Part shown: positions 1 to 10,114 of the stretch, piece after piece
Layout: the number at the start of each line of letters is the position of its first letter
How positions within the stretch are numbered: position 1 is the first letter of the stretch
NCBI GenBank assembly: GCA_015501585.1
Contig: JADNRY010000073.1
Location: forward strand, 186,001 to 250,000
DNA: 64,000 bases
Origin: Rhodocollybia butyracea
Taxonomy: Eukaryota > Basidiomycota > Agaricomycetes > Agaricales > Omphalotaceae
Reading direction: 5' to 3'
The notes under the pieces: model-generated
Databases searched by the model: none
Seen by the model: the letters and a program-made list of their open reading frames with translations, nothing else
Told to the model about the DNA's origin: nothing
Translations under genes and position numbers: made by a program

Positions 1-1346
1 GGCCGAAACTTTTTCTTTGTCCGCACCTCCCAAGGCGTTATGAAGAATGGCAAGTGCGCCATTATCACATCGAATACCCGGACAAGCGGAATCGCTTGAA
101 CGCTGTGATGATGCAATATCCATCCATCTCTTGGGAAGAACATTGTCAACAGCTGTATTACCCCCTCTTCATCGTAAAGATCAGCTAAACCATCGGTGCA
201 CATCAAGAGGCACATTCCCCGTTTTTCAGAATGGTCTGTTGAAGAACGAGCCCGCGGATCGAATCTCATTGACTTGAGATCGAGATGCCGAACGTCAGGT
301 ACGTTGGAGATGTATGGCGGGGTATGGTTTCGGTAGATGAATGATTGTATGAAGCTCTTCTCATCCTTGGACCACAGAAGATTAAAGACACGATCTGTAT
401 AGACTCTCGGAAGCTTGTAAATATGATCTCCGATAGCTGTACCACGGGAGATTAACTGGTGTCCAAGAAACAAGCCTAATCGAAGAGACATACCTCTGGT
501 AACAGCGAGAGCTCCCAGTACGCGACCACGGACTAGAACTTCCGGTTCTCCTGGATGTTCGCGAAATATACGCTCCCTCTCGTGAATATCTCGACCACTA
601 TGGCACGCGCTCAATGGGATTGGTTCCCATCCATCTTCTCCTTGTAATCCGAGGGCTAGCTTCTGTATTAGTCTTCTACACGATCCATGGAAGTGAAAGA
701 TGCATACCGGCATAGCTATCTCCCAAGCTTGCAATCCAAAGATCTTCATTGCCAGGATTTGTCAAGGCAATAATTACAGTGGTGCCTTGCATGCAGCGTA
801 GGATGGCGGAATGATTCTGTCCTCCCGTAGTGGTATTGTTGATGATGTTTTGTAGCTCTTCGTCGGAGAGGTTGGATAGTTTGTCTTCATGTGGCAATAT
901 GGAAAGAGCATTGGCCGCGAGGGATTCATCGTAGATTCTGATGGTTTCCGACAATATTAACGACACGGACTCTGGCTTGATATCCGTACAAGCTTGGAGA
1001 CGACTTCGAATCATGTTTGGTAGGTGCTCAGCTGCATGGTCCACTGTCTCGTGTCCCAAATGTCCTAATTAGAGCCAAATCAATGCATTGAGTTGCAAGA
1101 CCAGCATTGTAATTACTCACCGTCGAAAATTGCGCGTAATTTCCACACAGATCCGTTTAGCAATGGGAACTCGTTGACGATATAACGATCCTGGTTCCAG
1201 TTCTCTGGAATTCCATTGGGCTGGAATGATACACAATCCGTGGTTCCTATTGTTCGAGCACCAGACAGACGAGCAATTTCAGAGGCAAGTTCTGATTCTG
1301 ATAATGGCGTATATGGCCATGGATCGTCTCCAAACCGCTCCAGAAT
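1..1346 (-). pseudogene. PP2C-type (PPM) protein phosphatase, main part, interrupted and frameshifted
   Basis: Homolog of fungal PP2C Ser/Thr phosphatases, metal-dependent enzymes; the gene runs off the left edge. On the minus strand the exons are 1346-1121, 1064-708 and 655-1, with introns 1120-1065 (56 nt) and 707-656 (52 nt). Splicing gives the metal-binding motif FDGHLGHETVDHAAEHLP across the first intron, GDSYA across the second, then LLMCTDGLADLYDEE and, in another frame, a DNGALAIL...NALGG segment as in PP2C C-terminal parts. The change of frame falls at a run of five C at 161-165 and looks like a one-base deletion. The start codon lies at 10114-10112, on the far side of the Ty3/Gypsy insertion. 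Two lesions make this a pseudogene. The family call is firm; substrate and localisation cannot be told. A decayed paralog sits at 56430-57450. Confidence 0.85.
1342..1346. repeat. Target site duplication, left copy (AGAAT)
   Basis: AGAAT directly precedes the left LTR and is repeated at 10098-10102 directly after the right LTR. Five bases is the usual duplication for Ty3/Gypsy integrases. The duplicated bases are part of the PP2C coding sequence. Confidence 0.9.
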
Positions 1347-1629
1347 TGTAACGAAGTAGTCTCTTGTTGAATCTGGCGCCCATCGGCACCTGACACGTTC
1401 CTTATCGTTTCACTTATCTTATCAGTTTACTCGCTCGTTGCTTACTCGCTTTCTTTCGTATAATATCCACTTATAGTAATAGTCTTTGACAAGGTATATA
1501 AGCTAGCTATCTACTGTAAGTACGATAGGTTCGACAGAATCAAACCCACACGTTACAACGGTTCTCTCGCACCTCTCTAAAATCCCCCACTTCGTGTGAT
1601 ACTACCGTGATTTGTCACCTATTGTTACA
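1347..1629 (+). repeat. 5' LTR
   Basis: This 283-bp repeat starts TGTAAC and ends TGTTACA. A TATATAAG box at 1495-1502 is the likely core promoter of the element. The copy at 9815-10097 matches apart from two adjacent bases. Confidence 0.95.
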
Positions 1630-1746
1630 TATTTTGAACCCTCTACAACAAACTACTCTATCTAAACACTCTGCTCATCGTCCTACACGGCAACCCCCTC
1701 GTCTGATCAACGCGGATTCCGACCCGGACACCAAAAACATTTCACC

Positions 1747-3759
1747 ATGACTAACAACTCGACAAACAATCTAAACCGCGACACTAGCCGCTACAACCTT
1801 CGGCGTGGCCCAGGTCAGTACCAAAATAAGGATCTTACCATCCTTCCCGTCAGCGATGACGAGCAGACTGCTAAACGCGGTCTGAACCCCCAAGTGGGAA
1901 TTGAATCTCCCTCTACCTCAGAGGTCGAAGATGAGGCTGCTGCCGTTTCCGGCAGTCAGCAACCGTTGGCTGAGGGCATTGCAAATGACCTCGCCGATGA
2001 TGAGGGAAATTCCAACGAATGGATAACCGTTCGTTATGGATCCCGCCCCAGGGCCACTAGCCTTGATAGCAGTACTATTAATAAATATAATTCGCATCCT
2101 GTAAAGATTGCGAAACAAAGTATTAAGCCGGAACGGGTCAAGAAACCCGTACCGTTGACAATGGCTCAAGGAGCTACTATTATGGAAGCTGAAAAGCGGC
2201 TTTCTCAGGCTCAGCGGAAGGCTATTCAGAAGCGCATGAAAGCTGTTGAGCAAACCACTGCTGGTGACGACCAGAGCAGTGACACTGAATCTACCACCTC
2301 GAGAGGTGAAGGACCATCTAATGACAAAGGGAAGGGTCCAGACCCAAAGAATTGGGCAATGGCAGATATCTCTGATGAAGATGTCAACATTGACATGCAG
2401 CGGGAGGCTCTTGAAAACTTCAGGGCCATCCGCGATGCTCAGAACGTCCCTAAACACAAGGACGAGCCAAGAAAAATCAAGATTAAAGCTAAGAAGCCTA
2501 GAAAACGGTCAGACCATCGTGCAGGCTCAGAAGCCTTAACCGATTTAGTTGAGTCCCATATCAGGGATATAGTTGAGCAACGGCCTAGGAAGCCGAAAGA
2601 CTCGGAAAAACCACCAGCTCGGAACGTTGGGCGCATTGTGCGCCCTAGCGAGCTTTTAGCTTCAACCAATCATTTAGCTAAATTGCTGACACCGGCCAAA
2701 CGCAAGAAGCGCACTGTGAAGCGAAGGAGTAAGGGTCTGGGTAATCCCGGGGGATCGTCCGACTCTTCCTCTAGCTCTTCCAGCGAAGATTCTAGCTCTT
2801 CGTCGGACTCAGACTCTTCTGATGATGACAGCACTACGTCGTCTTCCAATTTGGAATACAGACGCTCTGATAGGCGCCGCCATAAGCGTCGCAATACTAA
2901 AAGGAAGCAAAAGATGTTACTTAAACCCGACCCGCCAGAGTCCTATGATGGCTCGGTGGATGTACGGGCCTTCATAAAATTTGTAACGGAAGGGACAGCA
3001 TATGTTCGAGATGGTTATGTGCCCAAGAATCGACGGGTGCTCAAGCTTTCTAAATACCTAAAGGGGAAAGCTTATCAGTTCTACCTAACCTCCGTTGCTG
3101 ATTCTCCATTTGACTGGAGACTGAAGAAGTTCTTTACGGAACTGTATAACTATTGCTTTCCGTTGACATATCGACTGGACCAACGCCGCAAATTGAAGCG
3201 TACCTTCCAGAATGATAAATCTGTGCGCGATTATCTTGCCGAACTCAATGATTTGTTCAACACTATTGGACTTATTGATGAACGAGAAAAGGTCCATAAA
3301 TTGTGGTCTGGGTTAAACCGAAAAATCCAGAAAGGTCTCTGGAGAGAGAAACTTAACCTGAGTACTCGTCCTATAATGAGATTGCCAGTGCGGCTGAACT
3401 TGTTGAAATCATTGAGAATGTTGATCCAGGCGATGAACCGCCGAAAAGGAAATCGGACAAACCTGCATCGGGATCCGGTAACGGAAAAGGCAATAATAAT
3501 ATTCTCAATCAGTCCTTCCCAGCGAAGGGAAAGAAACCTCCTCCACATGGGAAGAAAAATAATTTCTCCCATCAGGGTAGTAGCTCAACTCAGAACGTGG
3601 GACAGAGCTCACGAAATAATAACCCAAACAAGAAAAATCATTCCCAACGTCGGGAGCTTTCTGAAAAGGAGAAAGAGGAATATCGGGCATCTGGTCGATG
3701 TTTCCGATGTGGCGAGCAAGGCCATATGTCCAATCGATGCCCTCAAGGGAAAATGGTGA
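1747..3759 (+). CDS. gag: Gag of the Ty3/Gypsy element (frame changes near 3357)
   Basis: The structural polyprotein starts MTNNSTNN and opens with a long charged, disordered region that includes a Ser/Asp run (residues about 340-370). A retrotransposon Gag capsid-like domain follows, from PPESYDGSVDVRAF through the LWREKLNL region (residues about 400-538). After about 3357 this frame no longer looks like Gag. The continuation (EYSSYNEIASAAELVEIIE, then a Gly/Asn/Lys-rich spacer and the zinc knuckle) is in the -1 frame, which is open from 3357 and runs into pol. Because the switch falls inside the conserved domain and not between gag and pol, a one-base deletion is more likely than programmed frameshifting. 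The tail of this frame up to 3759 is probably not native. Confidence 0.8.
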   Translation: MTNNSTNNLNRDTSRYNLRRGPGQYQNKDLTILPVSDDEQTAKRGLNPQVGIESPSTSEVEDEAAAVSGSQQPLAEGIANDLADDEGNSNEWITVRYGSRPRATSLDSSTINKYNSHPVKIAKQSIKPERVKKPVPLTMAQGATIMEAEKRLSQAQRKAIQKRMKAVEQTTAGDDQSSDTESTTSRGEGPSNDKGKGPDPKNWAMADISDEDVNIDMQREALENFRAIRDAQNVPKHKDEPRKIKIKAKKPRKRSDHRAGSEALTDLVESHIRDIVEQRPRKPKDSEKPPARNVGRIVRPSELLASTNHLAKLLTPAKRKKRTVKRRSKGLGNPGGSSDSSSSSSSEDSSSSSDSDSSDDDSTTSSSNLEYRRSDRRRHKRRNTKRKQKMLLKPDPPESYDGSVDVRAFIKFVTEGTAYVRDGYVPKNRRVLKLSKYLKGKAYQFYLTSVADSPFDWRLKKFFTELYNYCFPLTYRLDQRRKLKRTFQNDKSVRDYLAELNDLFNTIGLIDEREKVHKLWSGLNRKIQKGLWREKLNLSTRPIMRLPVRLNLLKSLRMLIQAMNRRKGNRTNLHRDPVTEKAIIIFSISPSQRRERNLLHMGRKIISPIRVVAQLRTWDRAHEIITQTRKIIPNVGSFLKRRKRNIGHLVDVSDVASKAICPIDALKGKW

Positions 3760-6700
3760 AATCCACCAATAACGGACCTCCCGGAATGTCAAGCAATCAC
3801 ATTAGTGTTGCCGCCAGAACCGACGAGCAATTAAGAAGTGTCGCCGATACCACCGAGGAAATCACTGAGATTGGCCTTGGAATGGTAGGCATGGAACTAG
3901 CTTCTGGTGACCCCCAGAGTGGTACACTCTCAGAAATTGATGAATCTGACCATGACTCAATGCCGGACTTACAGTCAGTTAGTGACTCCGACTGTGAGAC
4001 AACATCAACTGACAATCAGTACGATGGGAGGGATATTAATTATTTGCCCTACCCAGTGCCTAAGTGTGATTTAGTCCTTGAAGGTGCATATATGCGCTTG
4101 AAAAGCGAGGATAATCGAACATATCCAGGCACACCCTGGATGTACAGGCATTTAAACCACCCTAACCATGGGTATGAGTCTCAATTACCCCCAAGGTGTA
4201 TTGGCGACATGCTGGCTCAACGTGCCATGTACCTACTAGATATGGCAGCCCCATATCCAACAGATTCGGATCGCGCAAAGGATAATATTGGCCGTTTCTT
4301 TGTCTACCAAATTAATGATGGTCGATATTGCATTAGTGACTCCGATTATTTCGGTGAGATTCATCCCGATTTCGAGGATTTCGAAGATGTGTACTGTGAA
4401 GTGACCCAGCTCGAGGACCCTGATTTCCAGTTACCCTACTGGTATGCATTGGAACGGGCTCGTATGACAGATGGGAAAGTTCGTCTTCGAGATTTTGAGA
4501 TCCTAAAATTACATCGGATGGAAAAAACTTATGAACTAGGCATTGTAAAATGCTTGGGACTGGGTGAGCCATACCTTGGTGACTCTGAAGAGGAAGACAT
4601 TTTCCGATTCAATATTGAGGAATATGATTCCGAGAATTATCAAGTTCTCGATGCGCACCTAGAATTTTGCGCAACACTTCCAAAAATCCATATGCGGAAC
4701 ATTAGATTTGATCTGATCCGCTGGTACCAAAAGCAGCTGGTCCGCGCATATCAGGAAATGAACGAAGACCAAGAGGTGTGTTATTTTACACCGAAATGGT
4801 TCTTACGGGATTTGTTCGTATCTGAACAGCGTGGCGTGTTGCCTACCCAAGGCTGGGAAAACTATTTCGTTGAATTAAATGGGGTACAAGTGCCAAAGGG
4901 AACGTACCCAGCTGTTCAGCGTAATGCGGCGATGACAAAAGACTTTTCACGTCAAATTCCGAAACCACTTGTGGTTGTGGTGAGACTGAATGGGCACCCC
5001 GCCCGTGCCCTCATAGATACCGGATCTCTCGGAGATTTTGTGTCTTCGACATTTGCAGACCAGCTGGGAGTTCAGAAGATTGAATTGACTAAACCTTTGC
5101 CACTGCAACTTGCAGTACAAGGGTCCCGCTCGAAAATAAATTGGGGAATTCAAGCCCAGTTCGAGTACCAAGGAATCTCCGAGCAACGTTACTTTGATGT
5201 TGCAAATTTATCAAGTTACGATATTATTCTGGGAACACCTTTCCTATACCAGCATAAAGTTGCGACGGCTTTCAATAATCCTAAAGTGGTGATTGGGAGC
5301 GTTGCATCACTTCCTATTCAAGGTGTGAATGTTGCAAAGCTCTCATCCAGAGCAATGGATCTGTATGAGGATCGTCTGAATGCTGTACGGAAGGAGTTAG
5401 TAGAGTACGCTCAACCTCTGTGCAGAACTATGGCCGAAACAGACTTACCTCCGTTTAGAGCTATTAATCACACAATCCCTTTGATAGACGAGTCGAAGAT
5501 CTTACCATGGCGGCCGTCTAAGTGCCCGGAGAAATTCCGGAGTCAGTGGGCTGAGAAACGCGATGCATACTTACGATCAGGTAGGTGGAAAATTACCAGT
5601 TCAAGTAACACTGTACCTATGTTGCTAATTCCAAAACCCGGCAGTACAAAATTACGCGTCGTCGTCGACCTACGTGCTCGGAATGCCAATACACGGAAAC
5701 TCTCATCTCCAATGCCAGATATTGAGGGAATCAAAAGGCGAGTTGCTCGTGCCAAGTATCGTTCAATTATTGACGGCAAAGATGCCTATGAACAGATTCG
5801 GATTGTCCCTGAGCATGTGCCGCGCACTGCTGTAACTACACCAGATGGGAACATGGTGAGTCTGGTTATCCAGATCGGCGATTGTAACGCCCCAGCGACT
5901 TACCAGGCGCTCATGAATTACCTTTTCTCAGAATACATTGGCCGTTTCATGGATGTATATTTGGATGATATAGTTATCTACTCCGAGACGTTGGAAGACC
6001 ATGTAAAATATGTCAAATTAATAATTGACATTCTCAAACGAGAGAAGCTTTACCTTAGTAAGGAAAAGCTTCATTTCTTGCCTAAGGAATTCAAAGTATT
6101 GGGTTGTATTATCGATGATAAGGGGATCCGGATGGACCCACATAAAGTTGATGCTATACTCAAATGGCCAACCCCTACAAACCGGGACCTTCTTCGAGGA
6201 TTCCTGGGTTCTGTGGGATATCTTGCCGACGATATTGGCTTAGTGCGAATATCTATGGGACATCTAAGTTCCATTACAGGTGATACTGTTCCATTCCGCT
6301 GGACTTACGTTGAGCAACGGGCTTTTGAGGACGTGAAACGCCTCGCTGGAGGTGCCAAAGATCACCATCGGGTGCCTCTGAGTTATGCTGACGATTCACC
6401 TCCAGTGTGGATGATCACTGATGGGTGCGCAACTGGTATTGGTGGCGCCGTTTGTCAGGGCAATGATTGGAAAACTGCTAAAGCAGCAGCCTTCTATTCG
6501 GCGAAGCTGAACTCAGCTCAGCAAAATTACCCTGTGCACGAAATTGAAATGTTAGCTGGCGTCGAGACCATGCTCCGCCACAGGGATATCCTGCAAGGCG
6601 TAACTTTCAAGTGGATTACTGACCATAAAGGTCTTGTGCATCTGTTGAAACAGAAAGATTTGTCTGGAAGGCAAGCACGTTGGTTAGAGAAAATTTCGGA

Positions 6701-9700
6701 GTTCAGTTACGAAGTTGTGTATGTCCCCGGCGAGGATAATATCCTTGCCGATGCTCTGTCACGAATTTATTCGAACGATAAGCCTGGGACTGTGCGCGCG
6801 CGCAGTGAATACACATACCACGATGTTATTGACAATGATGCGTTGTTGCTGCATAATGTAACAATGCCGGTGCTCGTTGATCTTGAGGCAGCTTCTGCTA
6901 TGCCTGAATTATTTGCTATGAGCACACGGAATGTTGGGAAACGGGTGGAGACCAGCTGGGAATTTGCTCGGCGAATGAAAAATAAGCGTTTCGTCCTGCA
7001 CGGCCCCCGTGAAGAACGAAAGGAGGGCGGGAGTACCAATCCAGATCCTAGTTCTTCAGGGAATTCTCAAACTGAAACTTTACCTTTAATTCCCGAACAA
7101 GGAAGTAATTCTTCGGACATGTCGAGCTCACCAGATGAAGCTCATGATTCAGAGTCAAACTCGGAATCAACCCCCACAAAGGACAACACTCCACAAGAGT
7201 CGTTGAACAAACCTCTACTTGCCGCATTGGCTGCAAGCCGATCCAAGCTCGATCTTGAAGTTGTTCTAAAGGATCAGTATATGAACGACTCCACATTCAA
7301 GAATATAATTGCCAAACCGAAAGAATTCCGTAACTTCGAAGTATCGGATGGGCTTGTATATCTGAAAATGCACGATAGGAAAGTCTTGTGCATCCCGACG
7401 CTCACTGTGAATGGTCGGAATATCAAAGAATGTATTATTGACGAAGCACATTCATTATTAGCTCACCTCGGTCCTAAGAAAACGACGGACTACCTTCGGG
7501 ACCACGTCTGGTGGAAAGATTTAGTCTCAGATGTCAATTCATACTGTGAAGCTTGCCGAACGTGCAAGCGCACAAAACCGAACAATGCCCGACCGTACGG
7601 GTTGTTGAACTCCTTACCAGTCCCAAGTTATCCTTGGGAGTCAATTGCATTGGATTTTGTTGGTCCACTACCCGAATCGAAAGATCGTAACAGCTCGTAT
7701 GATATGATCACAGTGGTTATTGATCTACTAACGGGAATGGTACATTGTATCCCTAGCAAAACAACCTACAAGGCGAAACAAATTGCCAAACTAGTATTTG
7801 CTGAAGTCTACAAGCATCATGGACTTCCAAAGAATATTATTAGTGATCGCGATTCACTGTTTACGAGTATGTTTTGGACTCACCTACATAGCCTAATTGG
7901 CACAAAATTGAAGATGTCCAGTGCCTACCATCCCGAGACTGATGGATCGACGGAGCGTGCAAATCGTACAGTAACTCAGATGCTACGCCAATGCGTGGCG
8001 GTTGACCAAAAAGATTGGGTCACTAAACTTCCATCTGTTGAGTTCGCAATTAATTCAGCACGTTCAGAAACGACGGGATACTCACCATTCTTTCTGAATA
8101 CTGGACGGATGCCACGCTCATTCCTGTGGAATTCCGCAGATAGAAATGAATATCCGGGAATTCGAGTTTATGCACAAAAAATGAAGCAAGCAGTCATACA
8201 AGCGCATGACAGCATCTTGAACGCCCGGGTGAAGCAAACCCGCGACGCTAATCGGCGCCGTCGACCTGCTCCTTTTGCGGAAGGAGATCTTGCGTATATC
8301 TCCACAAAGAACATTTCCTTTCCTAAAGGATACGCAAGAAAATTAGTACCAAAGTTCATCGGACCCTACAAGGTACTGAAAGATTTTGGAAACTCTACCT
8401 TTAAGATGGACCTCCCTTCGAGATTGAAGCAGCGAGGTGTCCATGATGCGTTCCATGCATCGCTCCTTCGAATCCATGTGCCGAACGATGACCGCCTCTT
8501 CCCGGGACGACTTGAGACCCAAGTAGCTGATTTCGGGGAATCCGAGGAAGAATGGGCCGTGGATCACATAGTCGCCCACTCCGGGACGCGATCGAATGCA
8601 TTATTCCAAATAAAGTGGAAGTCCGGAGACCTCACCTGGTTGCCCTATGAAAAAATAGATCATTTAGATGCACTCGGAGATTATTTTGAGGCAATCGGTA
8701 TTTCTGACATTCGTGAGCTCACGGATGGAGGGCGCAACGACGTACCTGATCCGAATTTGGATCCAGACGCTGGAGTGACGGCTGCGCCTGCGCTGCTCGT
8801 TAGTCTCATGCAAGTTGCCCTAGAAAACTCAGGGTCAAAACTTGACGAAAAAGATATAAACGGACCCCTTGAACTCACCTCTCTTTCAGACTTCCCACTG
8901 ATGGCCAATCCCAACAGCACTCCTTCCAACACACCTTCGCCTCGTCCTCTCGCTTGGACCCAGCGGTCAAAGAATGACAAAATACTTGTCCGATCCGGCA
9001 GTTACACTTACTCCTTGGATGTTGTCGAGATTCGCAGTTGTCTTGACTTCGATACTCAACTCCGGAAACCGGGAGCTATCCTTACCAAGCTTAACATCCC
9101 TGTTGTCTACCCCTTCTTCGCTGAAAGAGTCAACAATGACCCACTGATCGAAGGAACGCTTGCAGTCTTTGATTTCGAGTCTGGGGCCATCTTCGCACCA
9201 ATGCCGGCCATTAATCGAGAAATCTTCGCACCACTCACTCGAGGAGGAAACAGCCAGCCTCCTATCTTGCAGACGCTCGGGTTGTCTGGTCGGGACACAA
9301 AACAACAGAATTTATTTGGTCGCTTATTACTACAGGGCGCGGAACGAAGTGTTGCACTAAGGGATAGGCACGGTAAAAGAGAAAGGAGAAGAAAGCATCG
9401 TCAGACAGATGCCAGTACTTCCAAGGATAACTTACGTAATATCCCTACCCCAGGATCTAATTCTATCCTATCCTTCGGATCCATTCCCCATGTTCCTTTG
9501 CCAACCTTTGGTAATCCTGTGATTCCTATGGCACCGACTTCTTCCATGTCACTCCCAATCCAGAACTCCGGCTCTATGCCTGGGGCACTCACGCCCACTG
9601 AAGAATCGCATTTGGACGCGATGATCCAGTCCTTGAATCCGAAAGCCACCGATGATTTCGGTTTCTACCCGGAGCCGCTCCCAATCCCAAACGGTCCTAA

Positions 9701-9749
9701 AACTCCGGCCAGTGTTGGTGAAAGCGACGTGTCAATGAAGAATACTTGA
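3597..9749 (+). CDS. pol: Pol polyprotein of the Ty3/Gypsy element with zinc knuckle, chromodomain and C-terminal extension
   Basis: This is a 2,050-residue frame; its first ATG is at 3597 but the frame is open from 3357. Seen in order: a CX2CX4HX4C zinc knuckle (C35, C38, H43, C48); about 400 residues without a recognised domain; an aspartic protease with DTGS at 474; reverse transcriptase with YLDD at 788-791; RNase H starting near D942; an integrase with an HHCC zinc finger near 7440-7570 and a DD35E triad D1353, D1417, E1453; and a chromodomain-like segment (residues about 1650-1700, ending TWLPYEKI). About 345 further Ser/Pro-rich residues follow. Catalytic residues are all present, so the enzymes look functional apart from the upstream gag lesion. 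The chromodomain is expected to direct integration through histone marks. Confidence 0.93.
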   Translation: MGQSSRNNNPNKKNHSQRRELSEKEKEEYRASGRCFRCGEQGHMSNRCPQGKMVKSTNNGPPGMSSNHISVAARTDEQLRSVADTTEEITEIGLGMVGMELASGDPQSGTLSEIDESDHDSMPDLQSVSDSDCETTSTDNQYDGRDINYLPYPVPKCDLVLEGAYMRLKSEDNRTYPGTPWMYRHLNHPNHGYESQLPPRCIGDMLAQRAMYLLDMAAPYPTDSDRAKDNIGRFFVYQINDGRYCISDSDYFGEIHPDFEDFEDVYCEVTQLEDPDFQLPYWYALERARMTDGKVRLRDFEILKLHRMEKTYELGIVKCLGLGEPYLGDSEEEDIFRFNIEEYDSENYQVLDAHLEFCATLPKIHMRNIRFDLIRWYQKQLVRAYQEMNEDQEVCYFTPKWFLRDLFVSEQRGVLPTQGWENYFVELNGVQVPKGTYPAVQRNAAMTKDFSRQIPKPLVVVVRLNGHPARALIDTGSLGDFVSSTFADQLGVQKIELTKPLPLQLAVQGSRSKINWGIQAQFEYQGISEQRYFDVANLSSYDIILGTPFLYQHKVATAFNNPKVVIGSVASLPIQGVNVAKLSSRAMDLYEDRLNAVRKELVEYAQPLCRTMAETDLPPFRAINHTIPLIDESKILPWRPSKCPEKFRSQWAEKRDAYLRSGRWKITSSSNTVPMLLIPKPGSTKLRVVVDLRARNANTRKLSSPMPDIEGIKRRVARAKYRSIIDGKDAYEQIRIVPEHVPRTAVTTPDGNMVSLVIQIGDCNAPATYQALMNYLFSEYIGRFMDVYLDDIVIYSETLEDHVKYVKLIIDILKREKLYLSKEKLHFLPKEFKVLGCIIDDKGIRMDPHKVDAILKWPTPTNRDLLRGFLGSVGYLADDIGLVRISMGHLSSITGDTVPFRWTYVEQRAFEDVKRLAGGAKDHHRVPLSYADDSPPVWMITDGCATGIGGAVCQGNDWKTAKAAAFYSAKLNSAQQNYPVHEIEMLAGVETMLRHRDILQGVTFKWITDHKGLVHLLKQKDLSGRQARWLEKISEFSYEVVYVPGEDNILADALSRIYSNDKPGTVRARSEYTYHDVIDNDALLLHNVTMPVLVDLEAASAMPELFAMSTRNVGKRVETSWEFARRMKNKRFVLHGPREERKEGGSTNPDPSSSGNSQTETLPLIPEQGSNSSDMSSSPDEAHDSESNSESTPTKDNTPQESLNKPLLAALAASRSKLDLEVVLKDQYMNDSTFKNIIAKPKEFRNFEVSDGLVYLKMHDRKVLCIPTLTVNGRNIKECIIDEAHSLLAHLGPKKTTDYLRDHVWWKDLVSDVNSYCEACRTCKRTKPNNARPYGLLNSLPVPSYPWESIALDFVGPLPESKDRNSSYDMITVVIDLLTGMVHCIPSKTTYKAKQIAKLVFAEVYKHHGLPKNIISDRDSLFTSMFWTHLHSLIGTKLKMSSAYHPETDGSTERANRTVTQMLRQCVAVDQKDWVTKLPSVEFAINSARSETTGYSPFFLNTGRMPRSFLWNSADRNEYPGIRVYAQKMKQAVIQAHDSILNARVKQTRDANRRRRPAPFAEGDLAYISTKNISFPKGYARKLVPKFIGPYKVLKDFGNSTFKMDLPSRLKQRGVHDAFHASLLRIHVPNDDRLFPGRLETQVADFGESEEEWAVDHIVAHSGTRSNALFQIKWKSGDLTWLPYEKIDHLDALGDYFEAIGISDIRELTDGGRNDVPDPNLDPDAGVTAAPALLVSLMQVALENSGSKLDEKDINGPLELTSLSDFPLMANPNSTPSNTPSPRPLAWTQRSKNDKILVRSGSYTYSLDVVEIRSCLDFDTQLRKPGAILTKLNIPVVYPFFAERVNNDPLIEGTLAVFDFESGAIFAPMPAINREIFAPLTRGGNSQPPILQTLGLSGRDTKQQNLFGRLLLQGAERSVALRDRHGKRERRRKHRQTDASTSKDNLRNIPTPGSNSILSFGSIPHVPLPTFGNPVIPMAPTSSMSLPIQNSGSMPGALTPTEESHLDAMIQSLNPKATDDFGFYPEPLPIPNGPKTPASVGESDVSMKNT

Positions 9750-9814
9750 CCCGCTGACCATGGATGACGTCGAAAAGAAAAAGAGATCTTCGTGGACGAT
9801 CTCTGGAGGGCGTA

Positions 9815-10097
9815 TGTAACGAAGTAGTCTCTTGTTGAATCTGGCGCCCATCGGCACCTGACACGTTCCTTATCGTTTCACTTATCTTATCAGTTTACTC
9901 GCTCGTTGCTTACTCGCTTTCTTTCGTATAATATCCACTTATAGTAATAGTCTTTGACAAGGTATATAAGCTAGCTATCTACTGTAAGTACGATAGGTTC
10001 GACAGAATCAAACCCACACGTTACAACGGTTCTCTCGCACCTCTCTAAAATCCCCCACTTCGTGTGATACTACCGTGATTTGTCACCTGGTGTTACA
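9815..10097 (+). repeat. 3' LTR
   Basis: Second 283-bp LTR, matching 1347-1629 except for two adjacent bases near the 3' end (GG at 10089-10090 instead of AT). A purine-rich stretch, CTGGAGGG, at 9804-9811 just upstream is a plausible polypurine tract for plus-strand priming. Confidence 0.95.
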
Positions 10098-10102
10098 AGA
10101 AT
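10098..10102. repeat. Target site duplication, right copy (AGAAT)
   Basis: AGAAT immediately follows the right LTR and matches 1342-1346. Confidence 0.9.
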
Positions 10103-10114
10103 GATTTCGTTCAT
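10098..10114 (-). pseudogene. 5' stub of the PP2C gene (start codon side of the LTR insertion)
   Basis: On the minus strand the ATG at 10114-10112 opens MNEII and continues, after removing the 8.75-kb element and one AGAAT copy, into LERFGDDPWPYT and the PP2C body at 1346 and below. The stub is therefore the first few codons of the interrupted gene. The upstream minus-strand sequence to about 10320 should hold its promoter; an overlapping 60-codon frame at 10296-10114 ends at the TGA that overlaps this ATG and looks non-coding. Confidence 0.75.

Larger units (their letters stand above)
1347..10097 (+). mobile_element. Full-length Ty3/Gypsy chromovirus-type LTR retrotransposon (8,751 bp)
   Basis: The element has two 283-bp LTRs beginning TGTAAC and ending GTTACA, a 5-bp target duplication, a gag frame and a long pol frame in the order protease, reverse transcriptase, RNase H, integrase, chromodomain. 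That order is diagnostic of Ty3/Gypsy chromoviruses. It is inserted in a host PP2C gene a few codons after the ATG, antisense to that gene. The LTRs look identical by eye except for two adjacent bases (1621-1622 against 10089-10090), so the insertion is young. No TGG-starting tRNA primer site follows the left LTR; TTTTGAACCCTC at 1633-1644 resembles the complement of an LTR segment near 1520-1545, so self-priming is possible but unproven. Confidence 0.95.

Noticed and set aside
1918..2457. 179-codon minus-strand frame opposite gag
   Set aside because: It is a shadow of the Gag reading frame with no similarity to a known protein.
3340..3760. Programmed -1 ribosomal frameshift between gag and pol
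   Set aside because: No standard slippery heptamer is visible where the frames must change, and the switch lies inside the Gag domain.
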